A DNA stretch of 64,000 nt. Source: Mesorhizobium sp. M3A.F.Ca.ET.080.04.2.1. GTDB taxonomy: Bacteria > Pseudomonadota > Alphaproteobacteria > Rhizobiales > Rhizobiaceae. Under the pieces are notes generated by a model. That model made no database searches. It was not told the origin of the DNA and saw only the letters and a program-made list of their open reading frames with translations. The DNA is taken from the NCBI RefSeq assembly GCF_003952525.1, contig NZ_CP034451.1, positions 62,001-126,000 on the forward strand. The letters run 5' to 3'. Within the stretch, counting starts at the first letter, position 1, and every line of letters starts with the position of its first letter. The translations under genes and the position numbers were made by a program. This document shows, in pieces, positions 7,470 through 16,836 of the stretch.

Positions 7470-10400
7470 CTAGGCGGCCGCTGCCCGCGTTCCCTCGCGC
7501 GCTGCACCATCAACGTCAGCGGCTAGCGACTTTTCGATCTCGGCAAGCTGCCAGCGCTTGTCCGCCAGCTCGTCCGAAAAGGCGAATGTCCCGCCCTCGC
7601 GCGAGCGGTAGGACGCCAGGCGCTGCTCGGCGTCGGAGAGGCGATGTCGATAGCGTTCCCGTTCATCCTCGAAGGCGCCGAGAACAGGTTCCAGCCGGGC
7701 GATCGCGCCGAGCGGAGTGGTGGTAACTGGCAATTCGATCTCGGTCTCGGCGCGGGCGCGCAGCAACATGGTGGAATAGCGATAACCGTCCTGGCCGAAG
7801 CGCTCCCCGGAATATTCGAGGTCGAAGCCGCCGATCGTCGCGATGACGCTGTCGCCGGCGTGCTGGAGCTGAACGAGGGTCAGTACCTCCTTCATCAGCG
7901 CCCGCCCAGCGAGCTTGCGCTCGGCGAAAGCCTCGTCTCCCACGGTCATGCGGAACGCCTCGCCCGCAGTGGGAACCTTTCGTTCGAGGTCCTGGCCGAT
8001 CTCGCCGATCCGGCGCGTCGAATGTTCGATGTCGCGTTCGGCATCGCGGATCTGACGGCGGATGGCGAACTGATCATCCTGATGCGCGGCACGCAGGCGT
8101 TCAAGCCGGGCGATGTCGGCTTCGAGGCCCGCCTTCTGCATCAGGCGCGGATCGCCCGAGGCAATCGCCTTGGCCATGGCGAACTGGCTTGCCTGTCCTT
8201 CACCGAGGTCTTCCAGCCGGCGGATCGAGGTATCGCCCGAAAGTGCCGCGGCGATAAAGCGGGCCTTGCGCTCGTTGTTCTGCCACATCTGCGCGTCCAT
8301 CGAGCCTTCGGTGGCATAGGCGAAGATGTCGACCACATCGTGCTGGTTGCCCTGGCGCAGGATGCGGCCCTCGCGCTGCTCGATCTGCGAGGGGAGCCAA
8401 GGCACGTCGAGATGGTGCAAGGCCTTGAGCCGAAGCTGGGCGTTGACGCCCGGGCCCATCGTGTCGGAAGAGCCGATGAGGAACCGCACCTTGCCGGCGC
8501 GAACATCGCCGAACAGCCGCTGTTTGGCTTCCGACTTCTTGAAATCCTGCATGAAGGCGATCTCGGAACCGGGCACGCCGAGACGCACCAGCTCGTCCCT
8601 GATCCAGCGGTACGCAGAGAATCCGCGGGTCTTCTCGACCGAGATCGTGCCGAGGTCGGAGAAGATCATTTGCGCGGCGCCGGCCAGCTCGAACGGTTTG
8701 CCGTCGGAGCGGACATAAGCCCCGTCCGCCGTTTCCTGCCAGATGCGGAAGGCATTGCCGATGAGGTCGTTGAGCTTGTTGTCTAGCTCGTTCTCATTGT
8801 CGGGATCGACAAGGCGCAGGTCGATCGCCGCGTGCCGGCCGTCGGTAATGACCGACAGCAGGATGTCGTCGCCGGGTTCGGGCGGCCGATCGCGCTGTTC
8901 GATCGCCTTGATGCGCTCATCGAGCACAGTCTGGTAGCGCTTGAAGGCGGCCGAGGGTTTGGAGGTCCTGATCTGCCGCGCGCCGGTCGAAAGCGCCGGC
9001 ACCTTGACATAGTCGCGCAGGTCCTGCGGCATGACCACATCCGCAAAGGAGCGGAACATGGCGATGAGTTCGGGGACGTTGACAAAGGTCGCGAACCGCG
9101 TGACCGGCTTGTATTTGCCGTTGGGCTGCAGCTCGAGCTCGGTAGTGACATCGCCGAAGGTCGAGGCCCAGGCGTCGAACTCATGGAGGCCTCGTTCGAA
9201 GAGCGCCGTGTAGCCGAGATAGAGCTGCACCGAGAACATCTCGCCCAGCGTGTTGGTGATCGGCGTGCCGGAGGCGAGCACGAGCGCCCATCCGGGATTC
9301 TTGGTCTCCACAAAGCGGGACTTCACATAGAGGTCCCAGGCGCGCTGCGAGCCATTCGGATCGATCCCCTTCAAGGTCGACATGTTGGTCGCGAAGCTGA
9401 GCTTTCTGAACTCCTGCGCCTCGTCGACGATGATCTGGTCGATGCCGATCCCGGAGATGGTCAGCAGGTCGTCCTTGCGGGTGGACAGCGCCTCCAGCCG
9501 TTCCTTGAGGCCATCCTTCAAGCGCTCAAGGCGCTTGCGCGAGACGCGATCGCCGTTCTCCACCTTGATGAGCAGGCTCTCGTAGAGCTCGAGCTCGTCC
9601 TGGATCATCTGCTGCTCGAAGGCTGTCGGCACGCAGATGAAGCGGAAGGCGGAATGGGTGATGATGATGGCATCCCACGCCGCCGTTGCCGCTCGCGACA
9701 GGAAGCGGTGCCGCTTGTCTTTGGTGAAGTTCATCTCGTCGGCGACCAAGATTCGCGCCGTCGGATAGAGCGCCAGGAATTCGCGCGCGGCCTGCGCCAG
9801 GCAATGCCCGGGAACGACCAGCATGGCCTTGGCGATGAGGCCGAGGCGCTTCTGCTCCATGATGCTTGCTGCCATGGTCATGGTCTTGCCGGCGCCGACC
9901 GCATGGGCGAGGTAGGTCGAACCGGCAGAGACGATGCGCCAGATGCCTCGCTTCTGGTGCCCATAAAGAGAAAAGGCGCCAGAGGCGCCCGGAAGTTGCA
10001 GGTGGTCCCCGTTGAAGTGTCGAGGCGCGATGTTGTTGAAGCGGTCATTGTAGACCCGCGCCAACCGGTCGGTCCGATCGGGATCGGACCAGATCCAGGT
10101 CTGGAACGCCGTCTTGATCTTGATGAGCTTTTCCTTCGCGGCCTCGGTGTCGACAACGTTCAGCACGCGGCGCTCGCTGTCGCCCTCCTTGATAACATCG
10201 AAGATCTGCGGCACACGGCTATTCAAGGCATCAGCAATCAGTTCGCCGGCGTGGCGGCGCTCGGTGCCCCATTCCGACGTGCCCGCAGCCGTGTATCCGA
10301 GCTGGCGCGCCTCGACCGTCCATGAGGCAAGTTCCGGCATATGGTGGATGCGGATCTCGGCGCCCATCGTCTGCTTGACGAAAGCGACGACATCGGCCGC

Positions 10401-10708
10401 GGGGATCCAGGGCGCGCCGAGACGCGCCGTGATGTCGGAGGGACCGAGCTCGGCCGGCTGGACAGCGACAAGTGCCCGGACATTGCGCTCGAAAGACGGA
10501 TCGAGCGCGGCAGCCGCTTGCGCCACCTTGAACTTGTCCCGGACCTGTCCCGAAAGATAGGCATCGGCGGTCTGCCAGGCACCGCTCTCCGGATCGCGGA
10601 AGATTGCCTCGCCCAGGTCTGCGATGACGGAATCGACATCGTCATGAAGCAGCTCGGCGATGTGTTCGACATCGACATAGCCGCGCTCGTTGAGCACCAC
10701 GGCGCATC
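7470..10708 (-). CDS. Helicase half of a split methylase-helicase gene (strawberry-notch-like SF2 helicase)
   Basis: Family-like coding begins near AVVLNERGYVDVEH at about 10703 and runs to 7470, around 1080 residues. Helicase motifs visible: HAVGAGKTMTM (Walker A), IIVDEAQEFRKL (DEAQ box), LASGTPITNT (motif III), and SSDTMGPGVNAQ ... QREGRILRQGNQ (motifs V/VI). A coiled-coil-rich C-terminus follows (LRAAHQDDQFAIRRQIRDAE). No plausible independent start or ribosome-binding site is seen, and the upstream reading frame is the 3' end of the methylase half. One extra base in the C5 tract at 10709-10713 would join the two frames. In related plasmids the protein is a single polypeptide of about 1700 residues. 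It is a probable pseudogene part unless the slip is programmed or an assembly error. Confidence 0.8.
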
Positions 10709-12589
10709 GGGGGCGCAAGTGATGATCGGCGCCGCCGGCGGCGCTATCACGCGTTCGGTGAAGATCGGCCCGGGCCGTGCCGTGTCGGTCTCGAGGTCGT
10801 AGTCCTCGATCGACGCGACCAGCCAGCAATCGGGATCGTCTAGGAAAGGCTGCAGGTTCGGCCGGCGGTGCACTTCGCGGACTTCGCCGGTCTCGGCGTC
10901 TTCACTGGTGGAAACGACGGTCGTGTTGATCGGACCGAAGCTTCGCACGAAGTTCGACCAGGCGATGCGCAGCTTGACCTGCGCCGGCTTCCAGGCCCGA
11001 TCGAGCTCCTGCGCCTTGAGGACCTCGCGCACCGCGTCGCGAATCGGGATCAGCTTGCGGATGATGTGGGCGTGCTTGTCGGAAACCCCATCGGTGCCGC
11101 GTCCCTTGCGCACGGTGACGGTCAATGGCGCGCCGTCGACCACCTGCATCAGCGCGGTGTTTCGGCCGACGAAATAGCTGCCTTCGCGGATTGCCGGACC
11201 GACGGGAAGCGCCTCCCCTGCTCGATCGAGGCCGTCGGCGTCGGGATCGATGACCTCGGGCTCGCCATCATAGATGGCTTCCGGAAGAAGAGAGATCGCG
11301 CCGAAAAGCGCCTCCTCCAGCTCGACGCCCGGATGCGGTAGGCAGGTATAAGCATCGCCGAACGGGCCGGATGTCGTGGAATGGGTGCCCAGCACGAAAT
11401 TGGGATGCCGCGCGAACCAGCTATTCACACGGATCGCACCGTCGTCGCCATCGGCTGAACGGACCTCGTCGGTGTCGAGCCAGATAACGTCGCCTTTGGC
11501 CTCGCCGGGCTTGCGCTTGCGGAAGAAGAGGATATCGACCACGACGTCGGTGCCGACGTCCGCCCGGAAGCTGCCTTCCGGCATGCGGATGGCGGCGACG
11601 AAATCGGCCGACTTCGCGATGTGCTCGCGCGCCGAACAATCTGCCTTGTCCATCGTACCCGCACTGGTCACGAACGCAGCGAGACCGCCCGGCTTAAGGA
11701 GATCGATCGAGCGGGCGATGAAGTAGTCGTGGAGGCGCAGTCCCATCGAGCGATAGGCGCGGTCCGAGCGGACGGTGCGATCGGAAAAGGGTGGATTGCC
11801 GATGGCGAGGTCGAAGTTCGCCGACAGGTCGGCGCGAGCGAAGTCCGCATTGACGATGCGCGCCCGCGGCTGGAGCAGCCGAGCGATGCGAGCGGTGACC
11901 GGATCGAGCTCTACACCGGTGACGTGGGACTCATCGCGCAGAGTCGCGGGCATGAGCGCCGGGAACAGTCCCGTTCCGATGCCTGGCTCCAGAACCCTCC
12001 CCCCGCGCCAGCCGAGACGCACGAGGCCGGACCACATTGCCCGGACGATGAATTCCGGCGTGAAGTGCGCATACTGTGTGCAGCGGGCGAGCGATGCGTA
12101 TTCGTTGCGCCGCACCGTCTCTTCAAGTTCGGAGCCGATCTCGTCCCAGCCGGATCGGAAGCCGTCTTCGCCGGGGCGGCGGAACACGGCATTGGCAAGC
12201 TCGGAGGCGCCGAAGCCGGTGAAGCGTATAAGCCTAGTCTGTTCCTCGCGCGTCGCCGACCTGTCCTCGGTCTCGATTTCGGCGGCAAGACGGATGGCGG
12301 CGAGATTGTCGCGGGCGCGCTGCTTCCAGCCCTTGGCCAAGCCGCGATCGCCGTCAAGCCAAAAGTTCTTCCCGCGAGATGCTGCAGTGGTCTGCCGCCG
12401 GGATGGACGGACAGCCTCGCGGTCGGCCGATGGCTCCGATTTGGCCGCTGCGGTGGGCCTGGACGGCTGATCATCTTCGGGGCCGCCGGCGCCGAAGTCG
12501 CTCCCGAAGGCGGTGACGCCGAGGCCGAGGCCCGACGAAAGGGCGGTGTTACCGAAGAGGTCGAGGGTGAAGGGATCGTCGTTGCACAC
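10238..12589 (-). CDS. Methylase half of a split methylase-helicase gene (N6-adenine-type methyltransferase)
   Basis: It starts at a GTG at 12589 behind an AAGGAGC site. The frame holds an N-terminal variable segment and then a DNA methyltransferase: RVLEPGIGTGLFPALMP (SAM-binding motif I), HVTGVELDPVTARIA, and NFDLAIGNPPFSDR (NPPF catalytic motif IV of adenine methylases). It stays on-family to about IITCAPDA at 10703-10720. The last ~155 residues, down to the stop at 10238, are out-of-frame translation of the helicase half (Ser/Arg-rich). In the intact form the methylase domain is fused to the helicase encoded at 7470-10708. Such giant methylase-helicases are common on alphaproteobacterial plasmids and are thought to protect or modify plasmid DNA; that role is inferred. 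Confidence 0.8.
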   Translation of the reverse strand: MCNDDPFTLDLFGNTALSSGLGLGVTAFGSDFGAGGPEDDQPSRPTAAAKSEPSADREAVRPSRRQTTAASRGKNFWLDGDRGLAKGWKQRARDNLAAIRLAAEIETEDRSATREEQTRLIRFTGFGASELANAVFRRPGEDGFRSGWDEIGSELEETVRRNEYASLARCTQYAHFTPEFIVRAMWSGLVRLGWRGGRVLEPGIGTGLFPALMPATLRDESHVTGVELDPVTARIARLLQPRARIVNADFARADLSANFDLAIGNPPFSDRTVRSDRAYRSMGLRLHDYFIARSIDLLKPGGLAAFVTSAGTMDKADCSAREHIAKSADFVAAIRMPEGSFRADVGTDVVVDILFFRKRKPGEAKGDVIWLDTDEVRSADGDDGAIRVNSWFARHPNFVLGTHSTTSGPFGDAYTCLPHPGVELEEALFGAISLLPEAIYDGEPEVIDPDADGLDRAGEALPVGPAIREGSYFVGRNTALMQVVDGAPLTVTVRKGRGTDGVSDKHAHIIRKLIPIRDAVREVLKAQELDRAWKPAQVKLRIAWSNFVRSFGPINTTVVSTSEDAETGEVREVHRRPNLQPFLDDPDCWLVASIEDYDLETDTARPGPIFTERVIAPPAAPIITCAPDAPWCSTSAAMSMSNTSPSCFMTMSIPSSQTWARQSSAIRRAVPGRPPMPIFRDRSGTSSRWRKRLPRSIRLSSAMSGHLSLSSRPSSVPPTSRRVSARPGSPRPMSSLSSSRRWAPRSASTICRNLPHGRSRRASSDTRLRARRNGAPSAATPAN

Positions 12590-12674
12590 TGGAAAGCTCC
12601 TTGGATGAAGGCGCGCGCGACCCCCAGCCGAGCAGGTCGGCCGGACGATCGGCGTCTCGGTTTTTGGGGGAAGG

Positions 12675-13088
12675 TCAGCGGGTGATCAGCGACAGCGCGA
12701 TCTCGGTCTCGGTGAGATCAACGTTGAGGTGCGTGGCCCGCATGTTGCGGTCGAACAGCGGGATCAGCCGCTCGGCCTCGATGAACTCGATGCCATCATC
12801 GCCGCCGAAGTGGCGCCGTTTGTAGTCCCACCAGTCCATATCGCTCTTGGGATGGCACTGCTCGGAATAGACAACGAGGGCGCGTGAGCCTTCGGCGAGC
12901 TTGCCATTGGACATAATGTAGACGCCCTGGTCGCCGACCAGCCACAGACCCGGCCTCTCGCCCTCACCAGGGCACGTCCCGTAGTAGGGATTGCGGAAGC
13001 CGCCATTGGCGGCGGCATCGGCTATGCCGCGTTCGACGACCTTGCGGACGGCAAGAATGGGAAAAGTGAACATCGCTCCCAACCTCAT
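12675..13088 (-). CDS. DUF3085 family protein
   Basis: 137 residues with family-typical motifs GGFRNPYYGTCPGEGERPGLW, VYIMSNGKLAEG, DWWDYKRRHFGGDDG and HLNVDLTETEIALSLI (each quoted only in part: NPYYGTCPGEGERPGLW; KRRHFGGDDGIEF). Function is unknown; the family is found on rhizobial plasmids beside DUF1419 and methylase-helicase genes, the same order as here. The ATG at 13088 overlaps the DUF1419 stop (ATGA), suggesting coupled translation; an internal ATG at 13073 (MFTFPILAVRK) is an alternative start. Confidence 0.8.
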   Translation of the reverse strand: MRLGAMFTFPILAVRKVVERGIADAAANGGFRNPYYGTCPGEGERPGLWLVGDQGVYIMSNGKLAEGSRALVVYSEQCHPKSDMDWWDYKRRHFGGDDGIEFIEAERLIPLFDRNMRATHLNVDLTETEIALSLITR

Positions 13089-13687
13089 GCCGCTGCACGA
13101 ATGGGGAGATGCCGCAGATGCACCGGGAGCTTTGCCAAGATCTCGTCGTCGGTGAGATCGTCGAGATGTTTGAGCTCGGTGCGTCCGGGGCCATAGACGA
13201 GAAGCGTGCGCTTGCCGCGGTACTCCGGCGGGAAGCGATCACCGGCATAGCCGCGATACTCATCGTGGGTGGCGCTCCAGATATGCTCGAGACGCTCTTC
13301 ATGCGTTATGGCCTTCACCGGCCAGGATTCGCGATTGATGATGGCATCGCGCATCTCGACCGGCGAGCGGGGCTGGGACAGGTCGCAATAGGCGTGGAAG
13401 TGGCGTGTCCTGCTGTCGATGCGCAGCGTATAGAACACGCTGGTGACGCTCTCGGTGAGGAATTCGCGCAGGGCGAACATCTCCTCGCGCATCCAGAGCG
13501 GCGGCAGGAGGTCGAGCATGTAGTCGTGCTCGGCGCGAGCGATCTCGAACCATTCGCCGGCGAACAGCGCGCTGTCGTCGTTCTCCCAGCGATTGGGCCG
13601 CTGGGCGTGGCGGTCGAACAGGCGGTACATCTGCCGGCGATCGGCGACACCTTGATAGATCTTGCGGACAGAGGACTGAAGGGTCAT
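13085..13687 (-). CDS. DUF1419 family protein
   Basis: 200 residues from the ATG at 13687, chosen for an AGGAGCC site 6 bases upstream. Conserved blocks are visible: RLFDRHAQRPNRWENDDSAL, EHDYMLDLLPPLWMR, EHIWSATHDEYRGYAG, and DLTDDEILAKLPVHLRHLP. I recognise the family but no biochemical function is known. It is first in a two-gene unit with the DUF3085 gene, downstream of the toprim gene on the same strand. This conserved neighbourhood suggests plasmid maintenance or establishment, which is inference. Confidence 0.82.
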   Translation of the reverse strand: MTLQSSVRKIYQGVADRRQMYRLFDRHAQRPNRWENDDSALFAGEWFEIARAEHDYMLDLLPPLWMREEMFALREFLTESVTSVFYTLRIDSRTRHFHAYCDLSQPRSPVEMRDAIINRESWPVKAITHEERLEHIWSATHDEYRGYAGDRFPPEYRGKRTLLVYGPGRTELKHLDDLTDDEILAKLPVHLRHLPIRAAA

Positions 13688-13827
13688 GCGAGGCTCCTTG
13701 GCCACTTGTGGGCCGGAGCGCGGTTCATCCCTCGCGGATCACCATCATCTTCAGCCCTTCCGAACCCCTCCCCCGCAGCCGCCTCTCCGACCGGCCGGGT
13801 CAAGGGCCGGCGCAGCCGGGCGGAGCT

Positions 13828-14781
13828 TCACCCTTGACGCGGCCGGCGGGCATGCGGCAGTCGGCTTGTCTCCTCCTTTCCTCTCGCTTCCTCCTTCGCT
13901 TTCAGATCGGCGTTCCAGTCGTCCGCCATAGGGCGCAGCCGCTCACCGGGGCATCCAACCTCCTCGGCAAGGGCGAGAAGCCTGCAGGCATAGACGTCGC
14001 CCTGCCTGTTGTTGTCTGTCGCCGCGACGAGCTGGATTTCGGGTTTTGCGGCGAGTGCGCGGATCGCCTCATCCGTTGCCGGCGACCAGCCGCCTCCGGT
14101 GCTGAGATACAGGGTATCGGGGCGAAGGTTTTCGAGCGCGGCGAGGCTCATGGCATCGATCGCCGCCTCGGTCACGCAGAGGCGAAGCGCTTCAGGACGG
14201 CCGAGGCGGAACAGCACCTTGGCGCCGCCGGTGGCGAAACCGCGCCAGTCCGGGCCGCGCTCCTCCCACCCGGCAACGGCGCCGTCGGCATCGACATGCG
14301 CCGCCCACATGCTGCCATGCGGGCCCTCCCGCAGGCTGCCGGCGGCGATCGCGGCGCGGAGAACGGGTTCGGGAAGGTGGCGGGCGTCATTGAGATATTG
14401 CCAAGTCGCCGAGCCGCGCCACGGCTCGCGCCTCGCCCGCCAGCGTTCCGGAACCGAAAGATCGGGCCCTCGGTCGCGGGACCCTCGATCCCAGACATTT
14501 TCGGCGGGCACGAATCCGACGAGACCGGCAACTTGATTCAGAGCCTCGACGAAAGGCAAACCTTCGAGATACTCGACGAGGCTGAAGACGTCGCCCTTGC
14601 GATCCGACAGCGGGTCGAACCAGCCCTTGCCTTCATGGATGACGATGATGATCGCCGCCTCGTGGCGATACTTCATCGCCTTGCGCGTGCTCTCCTTGCG
14701 GTCGAGCGCGAATCCCAGATGCTCGAGGACCGCGATGCAGGGCACCTTCTCTTTCAGCTCTTCCAGTTCTGTTTTTTCCAT
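13828..14781 (-). CDS. Toprim / DUF3991 domain protein (primase-like)
   Basis: 317 residues from the ATG at 14781 (MEKTELEELKEKVPCIAVLE); the frame is open further upstream without family-like sequence. The N-terminal DUF3991-type region (YRHEAAIIIVIHEGKGWFDP, KGDVFSLVEYLEG) is followed by a toprim fold: RLCVTEAAIDAMSLAAL carries the conserved Glu, then LYLSTGGGW and LVAATDNNRQGD supply the acidic metal-binding residues. This is a primase-type nucleotidyl-transfer fold lacking an obvious zinc finger. Plasmid versions are thought to act in plasmid or single-strand DNA metabolism, perhaps during establishment after transfer. It heads the DUF1419/DUF3085 group. Confidence 0.8.
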   Translation of the reverse strand: MEKTELEELKEKVPCIAVLEHLGFALDRKESTRKAMKYRHEAAIIIVIHEGKGWFDPLSDRKGDVFSLVEYLEGLPFVEALNQVAGLVGFVPAENVWDRGSRDRGPDLSVPERWRARREPWRGSATWQYLNDARHLPEPVLRAAIAAGSLREGPHGSMWAAHVDADGAVAGWEERGPDWRGFATGGAKVLFRLGRPEALRLCVTEAAIDAMSLAALENLRPDTLYLSTGGGWSPATDEAIRALAAKPEIQLVAATDNNRQGDVYACRLLALAEEVGCPGERLRPMADDWNADLKAKEEARGKEETSRLPHARRPRQG

Positions 14782-15456
14782 CTTTCGCCAGCGCGCACTG
14801 TCGCGCTCCTTCTCTTTCGTTCCCGCCCCCAGATTTCGGGGCAGCAACCGGAGGCCGCGAAGAGCAAGGCGGGCAAGGGCGCGGCTGGCAACTGATGAAC
14901 CATACAGGATGGTCGGACTTGAGCCGCGGCGCAGCTCCCCTTGCCGGCCGCAGCGCGCAAGCGGCACGAAAATCAACCCCTCCGGTGGTGCTCTCTCGGC
15001 GGGCTCTCAAAGCCAACTCCGCGACGGACATCCGTAAGATAACCGACAAACCAGACCTGTTGCGCCGGGCAGGCGCAAGATTCGAATCTAGAGGCGACTT
15101 GCATTAACCACTGAGTTCGGTGGAGATTACAACTCCACCGGCTGGGAATACGCCTGGTTGGTGAACCGTGGCAGGAGCCCGCTGTCCAAAACCAGCGCCA
15201 GAAGCTGGCTGGCACTGACGCCGAGCGACCAAGCCGGACTGCTGTACTGGCCAGCGCCGATCAGCACGAGATCAGGCGCGAGTTCCACCAGATTGAGCCG
15301 CGGCCAGCCGGCGAGCGTGATGGTGATAGCAACGCCAGGCCGAGTCCTGCACGATACCGCCCGCTTCCATCGCGCCGCAGCCGAAGCGCACGATCACGCG
15401 CGAGCTGACCACCGAGCCGGAGCCCCCTCCAGACTGAAACGGACAACGCCGTGGAA
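14782..15456. other. Gene-poor junction with hairpins and a possible gene remnant
   Basis: No intact gene in ~675 bases. Visible structures are an inverted repeat GCGCC...GGCGC at 15062-15076, the palindrome AGATTCGAATCT at 15078-15089, and an eight-base-pair hairpin with a 7-base loop at 15118-15140 (arms CGGTGGAG / CTCCACCG). On the minus strand between ~15160 and ~15330 a short open stretch reads ITLAGWPRLNLVELAPDL and LLALVLDSGLLPR, which looks like the end of a decayed structural or secreted protein gene. This is the boundary between plasmid backbone and the secretion locus. Confidence 0.4.
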
Positions 15457-16803
15457 CTATTCCCTGAAGGCCCTTTGAAGCTGATCCGATAACGGCTTCA
15501 TCACGTAAGTCCAGACGTAGCGCTCCCCAGTCTGAATGTGAACTTCCGCGGGCATCCCCGGCTGCAGACGCCTGGCGCCCCGTAGACAGGATTTCTGATC
15601 GTCAAGCACTACCCTGGCGACAAAGTAGGAGGCCTGCCTTTGTGCATCTTTGATCAAGTCGGCTGAAACCCGTTGGACGGTCCCCTTGCACTCTGGCGTA
15701 GTGGGCACGTCGAATGCGGAAAATCGTACGGACACAGGCTGTCCCGAGACAACGTCGTCGATGCTTGTTGGCGCGACCATGGCATCGACCACCAAACGGT
15801 CTTGCTCAGGAACGATGAGCATTATGGTTTCGCCCGGCACGATAACGCCGCCGACTGTATGGACAGCAAGTTCTTGGACGAAGCCTGATTGGGGAGCCCG
15901 GATCTCGGTCCTTGCGAGCTGATCCTCAGCCACGACCTTGCGCTCGATCAACTCAACTTCTTTCGCGTCCAGTTCCCGAAGATCTTTGTTCACCTCCTTG
16001 CGTGCTTCTTCGTCGACCTGCAGCGATTGTAACTTCGTTTCGCTAATTTTGCCCTCGGTTTCCGCAATGGCTGCTGTCAGGCGTCCCGATTCGCCCTGGA
16101 GCCGCGATAGCTCAAGCTGGAGATCGCTCACTCGCTCAAGCGGGACAAGCTTCTTGTCATAAAGCGCCTTCAGGCTGTTGTAGTCCCGCTCGACCAGAGC
16201 CGCCGATCGAACAGTCGCCTCTTTCTGAGCCTTCAGACCCTCGATCTGTCTTCCGAGTTGCTCACAGCGGATATCGAGTTGAGCCTTCAGGCCGGCATCG
16301 GCTTTTTCGCGGCTTTCGAAAAGGGCCTTCTCGCCCGCAACGAGCTCCCTGACGTCAGGATCGCCCGCTCGCTTGGCGAGTTCGTCTGGCAACTTCATCT
16401 CCGGCAGGCCTAGGCGTTCTGCCTGCAGTCTCGCTTGACTTGCAATGGCGCGATCATACTGCTGGGCAATTATCTGAAGATTCGCACGCATCATCGTTTC
16501 GTCGAGCCGAACGATTACATCGCCGGCTGTCACGCGGTCCCCCTCTCGGACATTGATGGCTCCGACGATGCCTCCGGTCTGGTGCTGCACCTTCTTGGCA
16601 CTGCTTTCGACGACCACGCTGCCCGAAGCGATCACAGCCCCGGCAATCGTGGTGGTTGTGGCCCAGGCGCCGACGCCGCCGATGAGCAAAATAGACACGG
16701 CTAGGCCCAACAGGACATTTGCCCGAATGCCGTCGCTTGGTTCCTCGATAGCGTAGAGCGAATTGGAGCCCCGGAGCCTGAAGGGCGAATTCATTTCGGA
16801 CAC
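15457..16803 (-). CDS. HlyD-family type I secretion periplasmic adaptor (PrsE-like)
   Basis: 448 residues from a GTG at 16803 (MSEMNSPF), selected because GGAGGG lies 5 bases upstream; an ATG at 16794 and a GTG at 16833 are alternatives. There is one N-terminal transmembrane segment (ANVLLGLAVSILLIGGVGAW), then a biotinyl-lipoyl half (GGIVGAINVREGDRVTAGDV), a long coiled-coil of about 180 residues, and the second lipoyl half (TEIRAPQSGFVQELAVHTVG) with a C-terminal beta-barrel. It bridges the inner-membrane ABC exporter to an outer-membrane TolC-like channel, which is not encoded in this window. It lies 33 bp downstream of the exporter gene and is the last gene of the locus. Confidence 0.93.
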   Translation of the reverse strand: MSEMNSPFRLRGSNSLYAIEEPSDGIRANVLLGLAVSILLIGGVGAWATTTTIAGAVIASGSVVVESSAKKVQHQTGGIVGAINVREGDRVTAGDVIVRLDETMMRANLQIIAQQYDRAIASQARLQAERLGLPEMKLPDELAKRAGDPDVRELVAGEKALFESREKADAGLKAQLDIRCEQLGRQIEGLKAQKEATVRSAALVERDYNSLKALYDKKLVPLERVSDLQLELSRLQGESGRLTAAIAETEGKISETKLQSLQVDEEARKEVNKDLRELDAKEVELIERKVVAEDQLARTEIRAPQSGFVQELAVHTVGGVIVPGETIMLIVPEQDRLVVDAMVAPTSIDDVVSGQPVSVRFSAFDVPTTPECKGTVQRVSADLIKDAQRQASYFVARVVLDDQKSCLRGARRLQPGMPAEVHIQTGERYVWTYVMKPLSDQLQRAFRE

Positions 16804-16836
16804 GGAAGCCCTCCGATTTCTTGCAGCTCGCACTCC

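Noticed and set aside
8832..10325. 497-codon open frame on the plus strand
   Set aside because: Shadow of the helicase half, which shows clear motifs on the minus strand.
11621..12685. 354-codon open frame on the plus strand
   Set aside because: Antisense to the methylase domain with NPPF motif; no family resemblance.
15062..15140. tRNA-like segment on the minus strand (TTCGAAT loop, anticodon-like TTGTAAT loop)
   Set aside because: The T-arm pairing fails, the anticodon-like stem is eight base pairs, and no acceptor stem can be closed. It is better described as separate hairpins.
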